The notes below the pieces were generated by a model. That model was given only the letters and a program-made list of their open reading frames with translations. It was not told the origin of the DNA and searched no databases. DNA of 64,000 nt from Oscillospiraceae bacterium. GTDB lineage: Bacteria > Bacillota > Clostridia > Oscillospirales > Acutalibacteraceae. The stretch spans positions 35,543 to 99,542 of the forward strand of contig DPVM01000011.1 of the NCBI GenBank assembly GCA_003526845.1, in the 5' to 3' direction. Positions 9,262-16,704 of the stretch are shown here, in pieces. Position 1 is the first letter of the stretch, and the number at the start of each line of letters is the position of its first letter. Made by a program: the position numbers and the translations under genes.

Positions 9262-9696
9262 ATGAAGATTTTAGTTTTAAATGGTCCCAATCTCAATATG
9301 ACAGGAATCAGAAAAAAAGATGTCTACGGCGCAGAAACTCTTGACGATATTAATGCTCAGCTTAAGGCTTACGGCGAGTCAAAGAACGCCGAAATGTCGT
9401 TTTATCAGTCAAATCACGAGGGCGATATTATCGACCTGATTCACAAAAGCAAGGATGAGTATGACGGCGTTATCATCAACGCAGGCGCTTATACTCATTA
9501 TTCATACGCCATTCGCGATGCTATCGAGGCTGTATCAGATTACACACCGTTTGTAGAGGTGCATATGAGCGATATTCACAAAAGAGAGGATTTCAGAAAA
9601 ATTTCTGTCATCACACCTGTTTGTGTTAAACAAATTTGCGGCTTCGGCAAAGATAGTTATAAAATGGGTATTGATTTATTGCTTAAAATACTGTAA
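9262..9696 (+). CDS. aroQ: Type II 3-dehydroquinate dehydratase
   Basis: Converts 3-dehydroquinate to 3-dehydroshikimate, third step of the shikimate pathway (144 aa, usual for the dodecameric type II enzyme). Family hallmarks: LNGPNLNMTG, VYG with the catalytic Tyr (Y22), HEGDIIDLIH, INAGAYTHYS (N73), VEVHMSDIHKRED (H101, R108) and the C-terminal ICGFG. GGTGG precedes the ATG. It lies just upstream of efp, as in Bacillus where aroQ (yqhS) is near efp, and away from other aro genes. Confidence 0.95.
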   Translation: MKILVLNGPNLNMTGIRKKDVYGAETLDDINAQLKAYGESKNAEMSFYQSNHEGDIIDLIHKSKDEYDGVIINAGAYTHYSYAIRDAIEAVSDYTPFVEVHMSDIHKREDFRKISVITPVCVKQICGFGKDSYKMGIDLLLKIL

Positions 9697-9742
9697 AATA
9701 AATTAGTAATATTTTGATTATACAATTCACGGAGGTATAAAT

Positions 9743-10300
9743 ATGATTTCAGCAGGCGATTTCAGAAATGGTGTAACCTTTGAGGAAGACGGCAATGTTC
9801 TTCAGGTTATCGAATTTCAGCATGTAAAACCCGGCAAGGGCGCCGCATTTGTAAGAACAAAAACAAAGAATGTAATTACCGGCTCGGTAGTTGAAAAAAG
9901 CTACAATCCATCTGCCAAGTATCCTACAGCTTATATCGAGAGAAAGGAAATGGCTTATTCATATAATGATGACGGACTCTATTATTTTATGGATAACGAA
10001 ACTTTCGATATGATTCCTGTTGCAGAGGCTGATCTTCCCGACAGTTTCAGATATGTTAAGGAAAACGATGTTTGCAAAATCCTTTCATACAAAGGCAAGG
10101 TTTTCGGCGTAGAGCCGCCGACATTCGTAACTCTCGAGGTTACACATACAGAGCCGGGCCTCAAGGGCAACACGGCTACAAACACATTGAAGCCTGCAAC
10201 TGTTGAAACAGGTGCAGAGATTCGTGTTCCGCTTTTCATCAACGAAGGCGATATGATTAGAATTGACACCCGTACCTGTGAATATATGGAGCGTGCATAA
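9743..10300 (+). CDS. efp: Translation elongation factor P
   Basis: Relieves ribosome stalling at polyproline stretches (185 aa, standard three-domain length). Domain I has VLQVIEFQHVKPGKGAAFVRTK, whose loop Lys in PGKG is the position modified in many bacteria. Domain III ends with VPLFINEGDMIRIDTRTCEYMERA, the EF-P signature. The start follows GGAGG. No epmA/epmB or ymfI-type modification gene is nearby. The next gene begins one base after its stop. Confidence 0.97.
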   Translation: MISAGDFRNGVTFEEDGNVLQVIEFQHVKPGKGAAFVRTKTKNVITGSVVEKSYNPSAKYPTAYIERKEMAYSYNDDGLYYFMDNETFDMIPVAEADLPDSFRYVKENDVCKILSYKGKVFGVEPPTFVTLEVTHTEPGLKGNTATNTLKPATVETGAEIRVPLFINEGDMIRIDTRTCEYMERA

Positions 10301-10301
10301 T

Positions 10302-10694
10302 ATGGATACAACAGAAGCTTTGGGCTATCTCAAGGGCTTGCTTGACGGCCTTGATTTAGACGAAAACAAAAAAGAAACAAAGGTTTTCAAGGCAATCGTT
10401 TCCGTTCTCGACAATCTCAATGAGGATGTCCTCGATATTACAGAGGAGCTTGACGCTGTCGAGGAACAAATTGACGATATCGATAATGACCTTTGCGACC
10501 TTGAAGAAATTGTTTATGACGATGATTTCAGCGATGTTGACGATGAGGACTATGAGGATTACGAAATCACATGTCCTGCATGCGGCGCAGAATTCACCGT
10601 TGACGAGGACACTGTTCTCGAGGGCAATTTTGAGTGTCCGTCCTGCGGCGAAACTCTCAATTTCGAGTTTGAAGAGGACGATACAGAGGAATAA
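10302..10694 (+). CDS. CD1247-like acidic zinc-ribbon protein
   Basis: 130-aa very acidic protein. The N-terminal ~70 residues are a helical heptad-rich segment (YLKGLLDGLDLDENKKETKVFKAIVSVLDNLNEDVLDITEELDAVEEQIDDIDNDL, coiled-coil like). A poly-Asp/Glu linker follows, then a zinc ribbon: CPACGAEF and CPSCGETL. This layout matches the uncharacterised CD1247-type proteins of Clostridia that follow efp. The start is the ATG at 10302, one base after the efp stop, with GGAG in the end of efp. An upstream in-frame start would overlap efp by 38 bp and is less likely. Function unknown. Confidence 0.75.
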   Translation: MDTTEALGYLKGLLDGLDLDENKKETKVFKAIVSVLDNLNEDVLDITEELDAVEEQIDDIDNDLCDLEEIVYDDDFSDVDDEDYEDYEITCPACGAEFTVDEDTVLEGNFECPSCGETLNFEFEEDDTEE

Positions 10695-10713
10695 TTTAAT
10701 CTTAATAAAAATT

Positions 10714-10754
10714 AAACGACTGCTTCGGCTAAACACCGTTGCAGTCGTTTTTTG
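10714..10754. terminator. Terminator of the aroQ-efp operon
   Basis: Stem AAACGACTGC (10714-10723) / GCAGTCGTTT (10741-10750) followed by TTTTTT. A T-rich tract is also present on the minus strand, so it can end the convergent pdxT transcript. Confidence 0.85.
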
Positions 10755-11321
10755 TTATTTATTAATCATATCAATAAAATATTTGTGAACGGATAAATCA
10801 TCCGTCAGCTCGGGGTGAAATGCCGTGGCAAGGAATTTGCCCTGCCTTGCCGCAACGATTTTGTTGTCAACCCTTGCAAGCACATCGACTCCGTCACCAA
10901 CGGCGGCAATGTACGGCGCGCGGATAAATACCATCGGAATTTTGCCCAAGCCCTTAAACTCCTCTGTTGTATCAAAGCTTCCAAGCTGTCTGCCGTATGC
11001 GTTGCGCTTTGCCGTGCAGTCAATAAGCCCCAAACCGTCACAGCGTGCGTCACCGGTTTGCTTCGACATAAGGATAAGCCCTGCGCAGGTGCCGAATACA
11101 GGCATACCGCTTGCGGCGTATTCAAGTATTTTGTGCCTTATATCAAGGTCGTCAAGCAGCTTGCTCATAACCGTGCTTTCTCCGCCCGGAATAATCAAGC
11201 CGTCCGGCATTTCATCAAGGTCCTTCGGCTGACGGATTTCAAACGCGTCAACCGAAAGTTCATTCAACTTTTTGATATGCTCTTCAAACGCTCCTTGCAG
11301 AGCAAGAACACCGATTTTCAT
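10755..11321 (-). CDS. pdxT: Pyridoxal 5'-phosphate synthase glutaminase subunit
   Basis: Class I glutamine amidotransferase that feeds ammonia to PdxS for PLP synthesis (188 aa). It begins MKIGVLALQGAFEEH, contains IPGGEST and the nucleophile elbow VFGTCAGLILMS, and ends with ATAFHPELTDD, the His/Glu part of the triad. The start is placed at the ATG at 11321 because the family starts with MKIGVLALQG; an ATG 51 bases upstream would add unconserved residues. The normal ribosome binding site lies unusually far away, behind a small hairpin (see the regulatory entry). It follows pdxS after 13 bp. Confidence 0.93.
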   Translation of the reverse strand: MKIGVLALQGAFEEHIKKLNELSVDAFEIRQPKDLDEMPDGLIIPGGESTVMSKLLDDLDIRHKILEYAASGMPVFGTCAGLILMSKQTGDARCDGLGLIDCTAKRNAYGRQLGSFDTTEEFKGLGKIPMVFIRAPYIAAVGDGVDVLARVDNKIVAARQGKFLATAFHPELTDDLSVHKYFIDMINK

Positions 11322-11329
11322 AATATTAT

Positions 11330-11353
11330 GAGGATTATTGTCCTCTTTCCTCC
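11330..11353 (-). promoter_or_regulatory. Structured ribosome binding site of pdxT
   Basis: On the minus strand GGAGGAAA (11353-11346) is followed at once by a hairpin GAGGA-CAATAA-TCCTC (11345-11330) and then 8 bases to the pdxT ATG. Unfolded, the SD is too far away (24 bases). Folded, it would be close to normal spacing. The SD lies inside the last codons of pdxS. Confidence 0.5.
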
Positions 11354-12207
11354 ATAATAATTTTGATTTCATTTTCGTTAATACCTACCATGGCTCCGCC
11401 CAAATCTTCGCTTAACTCTGCAAGAATTTGCGGGTCATTGTAGTTTGTAACAGCTTTTACGATTGCCGCCGCTCTCTTTGCCGGATTGCCCGATTTGAAT
11501 ATGCCCGAGCCTACAAAAACGCCCTCTGCGCCGAGTTGCATCATAAGTGCGGCGTCGGCAGGTGTTGCAACACCGCCTGCGGCAAAATTAACAACGGGCA
11601 GCTTGCCGTTTTCGTGAACATAGTTGATAAGCTCAACAGGCACTCTGTATTCCTTTGCCGCCTCAAAAAGCTCGTCCTTGCGGAGCGACTGAACACGTCG
11701 CATTTCTGCATTGATTTTTCTCATATGTCTTACAGCCTGAACAACATCGCCCGTGCCCGGCTCACCCTTTGTTCTTATCATCGACGCACCCTCTGCGATT
11801 CTGCGCAAAGCCTCGCCTAAATCTCTTGCACCGCATACAAACGGAACATCAAATTCTGTTTTGTCTATGTGATAAAGGTCATCGGCAGGGGAGAGCACCT
11901 CGCTCTCGTCAATGTAGTCTATTTCGATAGCCTGCAAAATCTGTGCCTCCGCAATGTGACCGATACGGCACTTTGCCATTACAGGGATTGATACAGCTTC
12001 CTGAATACCCTTAATCATTTTCGGGTCGCTCATTCTTGAAACGCCGCCTGCTGCACGAATATCGGCAGGGATTCTTTCAAGTGCCATAACAGCGCATGCG
12101 CCTGCCTCCTCGGCAATTTTTGCCTGCTCCGGTGTTGTTACATCCATTATTACGCCGCCCTTAAGCATTTGCGCAAGGTTTTTGTTTAATTCATATCTGC
12201 TGCTCAT
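11335..12207 (-). CDS. pdxS: Pyridoxal 5'-phosphate synthase lyase subunit
   Basis: Makes PLP from ribose 5-phosphate, glyceraldehyde 3-phosphate and ammonia together with PdxT (290 aa, usual length). A TIM-barrel protein with the strongly conserved LAQMLKGGVIMDVTTPEQAKIAEEAGA start, the VMAKCRIGHIAEAQIL segment, IRTKGEPGTGDV and the phosphate-binding GAEGVFVGSGIFKS. The start ATG (12207) has AAAAGAGG 7 bases upstream and agrees with the family N-terminus; a longer reading is not supported. First gene of the pdxS-pdxT operon. Confidence 0.97.
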   Translation of the reverse strand: MSSRYELNKNLAQMLKGGVIMDVTTPEQAKIAEEAGACAVMALERIPADIRAAGGVSRMSDPKMIKGIQEAVSIPVMAKCRIGHIAEAQILQAIEIDYIDESEVLSPADDLYHIDKTEFDVPFVCGARDLGEALRRIAEGASMIRTKGEPGTGDVVQAVRHMRKINAEMRRVQSLRKDELFEAAKEYRVPVELINYVHENGKLPVVNFAAGGVATPADAALMMQLGAEGVFVGSGIFKSGNPAKRAAAIVKAVTNYNDPQILAELSEDLGGAMVGINENEIKIIMEERGQ

Positions 12208-12232
12208 TTTGATTACCTCTTTTGTTGTTAAT

Positions 12233-12276
12233 TTGTTCGAACAAGTATATATTACCATAAACTATGCACTAAACAA
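12233..12276 (-). promoter_or_regulatory. pdxST promoter with palindromic operator-like site
   Basis: Minus strand: TTGTTT (12276-12271), 16-bp spacer, TAATAT (12254-12249). The expected start point falls inside a perfect 12-bp palindrome, TTGTTCGAACAA (12233-12244), which suggests a repressor site. No regulator gene is adjacent. Confidence 0.5.
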
Positions 12277-12290
12277 TACACAAAAACAAC

Positions 12291-12342
12291 AAAAAATAAA
12301 GGTACAGATGTTTGCTTTCTTATTGTGCTTTTATCTGTACCT
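12291..12342 (-). terminator. Terminator of the DUF2974 gene
   Basis: Minus strand: GGTACAGAT ... ATCTGTACC stem (12341-12301), then TTTATTTTTTG. It separates the DUF2974 gene from pdxS. Confidence 0.75.
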
Positions 12343-12363
12343 TTGATATTATGTTTGATTTAT

Positions 12364-13548
12364 TTACTGTTTTTTGTCCGACAGTTTTTCAATTTTTGTT
12401 CTTTTCGGCGTTTGCAGTTCGGGCTTTATTTTGTCGATATAACTGCGTGCCTTTGTGCCGAAATATTCCATTGCAAAATCGGTTGATGCCTTTTTGATAA
12501 TCAACTTGAAACGCTCCTTTTGCTCCTTTGTCAGGTCGGAAAGCGTGTCAATCGCGTTGTATATTTTTTTCAAATCAAGTGATTTAAAATCGTAAAAATC
12601 GTCGATTCCTATGCTTGTCAGCACATAATCAATTGAGTTGAAAAATTGCTCAAGGTCATCCTCGCCGACATAATCAATCATTTTATTGATGTATTCGGCA
12701 AGAAAGTCCGACGATGCATCATATTTTTCACAAGTCTTGAATTTGTCGTCCTCAATTATCCAAGATGAAACTTGGTGCTGTTTCAATCCGCTGTTTGTGC
12801 TTTCGACTATTATCGGCTCGTTGGCGTGATTTAGCATTCTGCCGATGATTGACCCTTGCGGAGTGTAAAGGCGTGTTTTTTGTGCAATTTGCTCAAAATC
12901 GTATCGCTCAAAAAACCATTTCGGAAATCCGGGTGCATCGTCCTCATAAACGGCGCTGATTTTCTTTTTCAGGGAGTTTGAGCAGTTGACCGCAGCATAA
13001 AGCGCAAGATTGCCGCCCTTTGAGTGTCCGCACAAAATTATTTCATCGCATTTTTTGACCATAGCCGTTTCCTGAAAATAGTGCAGTGCCTCGATTTGCG
13101 CAGGAACGGGGAACATATATGACAGCATTGCCGACTCTTTGATTCCTGCAACAGTCGTGTCTGTTCCGCGAAAAGCAACAAGCAGAGTTTTTTCATTCAA
13201 AATAAAATTCAGCCCTGCGAATTGCTTGTCGATTTCGCAGTCAACGCTGTTCACATAGTCACAAAGGCGCACATAGCCGTACCGTCTTGTTTTTGCACAT
13301 TCCATAAGCAGAGCGGCTGATTTTTGTGTTATTCCGATAAGTTCTTCCAATTTCTCGTCGCTGTTTTCTGCAAAAAAGTCCATTGCCGCATCGCATAAAA
13401 ACACTTCATCTTCTTTTACAATTGAGCCAAAATCGTTGTAAACTATCTGTGAAAAAATCACGTTGTCAATCTCGTTAAATTCCTTTTCCTCAAACGATTT
13501 GTCACCATATTTTTCGATGTAATCAAAAATGTCTTTCATTTCTTTCAT
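12364..13548 (-). CDS. DUF2974 (Mbeg1-like) alpha/beta hydrolase
   Basis: 394 aa. The middle region has the alpha/beta-hydrolase nucleophile elbow GHSKGGNLALYAA, preceded by LVAFRGTDTTVAGIKESAML, which together are typical of the lipase-like DUF2974/Mbeg1 family. No signal peptide or membrane segment, so probably cytoplasmic. The C-terminal ~120 residues are helical and charged with no recognised domain. A GTG at 13557 is possible but lies inside the only ribosome binding site (GGTGA); ATG 13548 is 5 bases after it and is preferred. Its substrate is unknown. It follows the cation ATPase with a terminator and a new promoter in between. Confidence 0.75.
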   Translation of the reverse strand: MKEMKDIFDYIEKYGDKSFEEKEFNEIDNVIFSQIVYNDFGSIVKEDEVFLCDAAMDFFAENSDEKLEELIGITQKSAALLMECAKTRRYGYVRLCDYVNSVDCEIDKQFAGLNFILNEKTLLVAFRGTDTTVAGIKESAMLSYMFPVPAQIEALHYFQETAMVKKCDEIILCGHSKGGNLALYAAVNCSNSLKKKISAVYEDDAPGFPKWFFERYDFEQIAQKTRLYTPQGSIIGRMLNHANEPIIVESTNSGLKQHQVSSWIIEDDKFKTCEKYDASSDFLAEYINKMIDYVGEDDLEQFFNSIDYVLTSIGIDDFYDFKSLDLKKIYNAIDTLSDLTKEQKERFKLIIKKASTDFAMEYFGTKARSYIDKIKPELQTPKRTKIEKLSDKKQ

Positions 13549-13560
13549 AGCATTCACCGC

Positions 13561-13595
13561 AAAAAAATAATATAGGCGGAAAACCCACCTATATT
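13561..13595 (-). terminator. Terminator of the cation ATPase gene
   Basis: Minus strand stem AATATAGGTGG / CCGCCTATATT (13595-13569, one mismatch) followed by ATTTTTTT. Confidence 0.8.
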
Positions 13596-13596
13596 A

Positions 13597-13625
13597 TTAA
13601 TAATCTAAAAATGCAATTTTGTCAA
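13597..13625 (-). promoter_or_regulatory. Promoter of the DUF2974 gene
   Basis: Minus strand TTGACA (13625-13620), 17-bp spacer, TATTAA (13602-13597). It begins right after the ATPase stop codon, and its start point would fall within the ATPase terminator hairpin. Confidence 0.55.
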
Positions 13626-16271
13626 TTATTTATTCAGTTTTCGCTCAATAAGCTTTGCAATTTCCACAATCGGAATTACAAGCACAGCAAGCAATAACGA
13701 GAGGAAATATTCCTTTGCGTCAATATGCGCAAAATCAAATGCCGTTCTTAAAAACGGAATATAAATTACAGCTGTCGAAAGGACTAACGATATTGCCATC
13801 GCACCGATTAAATAATAGTTCGGTTTGCCCAATTTAAACAGCGATTCGCGGCGTGATCGCATATTGAATGAGTGAAAAATTTCTGCCATTGAAAGCGTTA
13901 AGAATGCCATTGTCATTCCGTTTTGATGAATCAGCGTGCCGTCTGTTGTGCCTGCCATTTTCGTGCCGCACAGATAAGCAATAAGCGTCAGTGCTGTCAC
14001 CATTATGCCCTGCCATGCAATGTCTATGCCCATTCCGCCGGCAAAAATGCCGTCTTTGGTGTTTCTCGGCTTTCTGCTCATAATGTCAGGCTCGCCCTTT
14101 TCAAGTCCGAGCGCAAGGGCGGGAAGGCAGTCTGTGATAAGGTTAATCCATAAAAGGTGAACAGGCTCAAACAGGGTGAATCCCAATACTGTTGCGACAA
14201 ATATAGAAATAACCTCGCTCAAATTTGACGAAAGCAAAAATTGAATTGAGTTTCTTATGTTGTCATAAATTCTCCTACCCTCTTCAACGGCAGAAACAAT
14301 TGTTGCGAAATTATCGTCGGCAAGCACCATGTCCGCAACATTTTTTGTCACATCAGTGCCTGTTATGCCCATGCCTATTCCTATGTCGGCGTTTTTGATT
14401 GACGGCGCGTCGTTTACACCGTCACCGGTCATTGCCGTCACCATTCCGCGCTTTTTCCATGCATTGACAATTCTTGTCTTGTGCTCCGGCTGAACTCTTG
14501 CATAAACCGAGTAGTTTTCGATTTGAGCATCAAGCTCGTCATCGCTCATTTCATTTAAGTCGGCACCTGTCAAAGCTTGTGAGGCATCGGTTAAAATACC
14601 AAGTTGCTTTGCAATTGCAACCGCTGTGTCTTTGTGGTCGCCGGTTATCATAATAGGTCTTATTCCTGCCGATTTGCACTCCTCTATTGCCGAAACAGCC
14701 TCCGGCCTTACCGGGTCAATCATGCCGACAAGACCGATGTAGCAAAGCCCCTCCTCAAGTGTTTGTGGGTCGCATTCGGGTTCAAGAGCATAAGTTCTCA
14801 TTGCCGCACAGAGAACACGAAGTGCTTTGTCTGCCATAGTCTTGTTGTCTTCAACGATTTTTGCAATCAACTCGCCGGTCATCGGCACTTTCCTGCCGTT
14901 GACAAGTGCACTTGTGCAATGTGCAAGCACAATGTCGGGTGCGCCCTTTGTGTATTGAACAAAGCCGTTTTTCGTTTTGTGAATTGTTGACATCATCTTT
15001 CTTGACGAGTCAAACGGAGCCTCTGCAACACGCGGAAAAGCTTTGATAATATTGTTTTTGTCAAGACCGATTTTGTCGGCATATTCAACGAGTGCCGCCT
15101 CTGTCGGTTCGCCCTTAATTGTGCCGTCAAGCTGTAATTCGGCATCGTTGCAAAGCGACATTGCCGTTGCAAGCAGTTCCTCGTTGTCGCCTCTGTGTTC
15201 AATAACAGTCATTTTGTTTTGAGTCAGCGTTCCTGTTTTGTCTGAGCAGATAATCTGCGTGCAACCGAGTGTTTCAACCGCAGTCAGCTTGCGTATAACA
15301 GCGTTGCGTTTACTCATTTTTGTAACGCCGATTGAAAGCACAATTGTTACAACTGCCGCAAGCCCCTCGGGAATTGCAGCAACGGCAAGCGAAACGGCAA
15401 CCATAAAGAAATTAAGCGTTGACTCCAATGATAAGCCGTCGCCGACTGCAAGCGAGCGGATTATATCAAAAACAAAAATAAATGCGCAAATGCCCAAAAC
15501 TATTATTGATAATATCTTTGAAAGCTGATTGAGTTTCTTTTGAAGAGGAGTCGATTCGTCCTTTGCACTTTGGAGCGCGTCGGCGATTTTGCCCATCTCG
15601 GTTTCCTGACCTGTGGCGGTTACAATTGCTTTGCCTCTGCCGTAAACAACCGACGAGCCCATATAACACATATTTTTTCTGTCGCCGAGCGGAATATCGT
15701 TTGAGCCGAGAGGGTCAATAACATTTGCTGTTTTTGTTACCGGAACGGATTCGCCGGTCAGCGCCGATTCCTCGATTTTCAGCGATGCACTTTCGATTAT
15801 TCTGCAATCCGCGGGCACGCTGTCACCGGCTTCAAGCACAATAATGTCACCGATTACAATATCTTCACTTTTGATATCCTGCAAAACGCCGTCACGAATA
15901 ACCTTTGTTGTCGCCGCCGTCATTTCCTGCAAGGATTCAATCGCTTTTTCGGCTTTTGACTCCTGATATACACCCAAAACAGAGTTTAACAATACAACAA
16001 TCATTATAATGATTACATCGGCATATCCGCCGTCGCCGTTAATTGACGATGTGATTGCACTTACAAGTGCCGCAACAATCAGTATTATTATCATTGGGTC
16101 GGCAAGCTTTGTTAAAAAGCGTGCAAAAAGTGATGTCTTTTCACCCTCGGCAAGTTTGTTTTTGCCTTTGCGTTCCAAAATGCCTTTGGCTGTTCGCGCA
16201 GTCAGTCCGTCATATGACGAGCCGTTTTCCTCAATAACCTCGTCAACGGTTTTTAAATACTCTTTCATCAT
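13626..16271 (-). CDS. P-type cation ATPase (PMR1/SERCA-type Ca2+/Mn2+ exporter)
   Basis: Integral membrane P2A-type ATPase, 881 aa. An N-terminal cation-ATPase domain is followed by two TM helices (about 55-100), the actuator TGES (about 173), the TM4 VAAIPEGLA ion-site motif (about 300), the phosphorylation site SDKTGTLTQNK (Asp about 345), KGAPD nucleotide site, MITGDH, MTGDGVNDAPS hinge, and a C-terminal bundle of six TM helices. The PEGL ion site and length fit Ca2+ or Mn2+ export. It sits behind a leader resembling the Mn2+-sensing yybP-ykoY riboswitch, which favours Mn2+ as a physiological substrate (inference). TTG, ATG and ATG lie in a row at the start; ATG 16271, 5 bases after AAGGAG, is chosen. 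Confidence 0.93.
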   Translation of the reverse strand: MMKEYLKTVDEVIEENGSSYDGLTARTAKGILERKGKNKLAEGEKTSLFARFLTKLADPMIIILIVAALVSAITSSINGDGGYADVIIIMIVVLLNSVLGVYQESKAEKAIESLQEMTAATTKVIRDGVLQDIKSEDIVIGDIIVLEAGDSVPADCRIIESASLKIEESALTGESVPVTKTANVIDPLGSNDIPLGDRKNMCYMGSSVVYGRGKAIVTATGQETEMGKIADALQSAKDESTPLQKKLNQLSKILSIIVLGICAFIFVFDIIRSLAVGDGLSLESTLNFFMVAVSLAVAAIPEGLAAVVTIVLSIGVTKMSKRNAVIRKLTAVETLGCTQIICSDKTGTLTQNKMTVIEHRGDNEELLATAMSLCNDAELQLDGTIKGEPTEAALVEYADKIGLDKNNIIKAFPRVAEAPFDSSRKMMSTIHKTKNGFVQYTKGAPDIVLAHCTSALVNGRKVPMTGELIAKIVEDNKTMADKALRVLCAAMRTYALEPECDPQTLEEGLCYIGLVGMIDPVRPEAVSAIEECKSAGIRPIMITGDHKDTAVAIAKQLGILTDASQALTGADLNEMSDDELDAQIENYSVYARVQPEHKTRIVNAWKKRGMVTAMTGDGVNDAPSIKNADIGIGMGITGTDVTKNVADMVLADDNFATIVSAVEEGRRIYDNIRNSIQFLLSSNLSEVISIFVATVLGFTLFEPVHLLWINLITDCLPALALGLEKGEPDIMSRKPRNTKDGIFAGGMGIDIAWQGIMVTALTLIAYLCGTKMAGTTDGTLIHQNGMTMAFLTLSMAEIFHSFNMRSRRESLFKLGKPNYYLIGAMAISLVLSTAVIYIPFLRTAFDFAHIDAKEYFLSLLLAVLVIPIVEIAKLIERKLNK

Positions 16272-16293
16272 CAACGCTCCTTATCGTTATATT

Positions 16294-16337
16294 ATAAAAA
16301 AGACCTATACATAGTGTCGCAAACTATGTATAAGTCT
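16294..16337 (-). terminator. Leader (expression-platform) terminator before the ATPase
   Basis: Minus strand: 15-bp stem AGACTTATACATAGT / ACTATGTATAGGTCT (one G-U pair), loop of 7, then TTTTT. It lies between the aptamer-like region and the ATPase start codon, so it would act on the ATPase transcript itself. Confidence 0.85.
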
Positions 16338-16340
16338 CAT

Positions 16341-16490
16341 TCTGAAAGCTAACGCTCGTTAAGTTAAACCAGCTTTAACAGCAGGTTGTTGATTTAACTC
16401 GTGCTATGTGTAAGCGGTTAAAATCGGCTTTATTTTTATTGTGCCGATTTTATCCGTAAAATGCACGGAATTACTCCCTCATACCATAAA
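16341..16490 (-). ncRNA. Putative yybP-ykoY (Mn2+) riboswitch
   Basis: The untranslated leader of the cation ATPase (minus strand). Conserved-looking pieces in order: GAGGGAGTAA near the 5' end (family GGGGAGUA loop), a long paired arm (AAAATCGGC...GCCGATTTT, 16452-16412 region), TCAACAACCTG in the middle, and GAGCGTTAGC then CTTTCA at the 3' end, which can pair with TGAGGG to close P1. An intrinsic terminator follows directly. The yybP-ykoY family is known to sense Mn2+ and to precede P-type ATPases of this type. Bases deviate from the consensus as I remember it, and a different metal-sensing leader is possible. A covariance-model search with RF00080 would settle it. Confidence 0.6.
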
Positions 16491-16492
16491 AA

Positions 16493-16521
16493 ATTATAGC
16501 ATAACCGCCGCATCAAGTCAA
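16493..16521 (-). promoter_or_regulatory. Promoter of the riboswitch-ATPase transcript
   Basis: Minus strand TTGACT (16521-16516), 17-bp spacer, perfect TATAAT (16498-16493). The expected start is just before the aptamer. Confidence 0.8.
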
Positions 16522-16613
16522 TCAATCGTGCGACTGATATTTCTAAAATTTTCTTAAAAATATCAACAATTTTTCAAGCAAACCTCAACGCCGCATTTAG
16601 TGCAGTAATATTC

Positions 16614-16642
16614 TTGATTTAAGTGCATATATATGTTATAAT
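16614..16642 (+). promoter_or_regulatory. Promoter of the wall-glycopolymer cluster
   Basis: TTGATT (16614-16619), 17-bp spacer, TATAAT (16637-16642), 62 bp before the first phosphotransferase gene. Confidence 0.75.
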
Positions 16643-16704
16643 ATTTACTATTATGGAATAGTGCGTAATGCATTTTTTCGTGTTTAATTACAGAGGAATT
16701 TGTT

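Noticed and set aside
10263..10301. Upstream extension of the CD1247-like gene into efp
   Set aside because: It would overlap efp by 38 bp and adds residues with no similarity; the ATG at 10302 directly after the efp stop is the better start.
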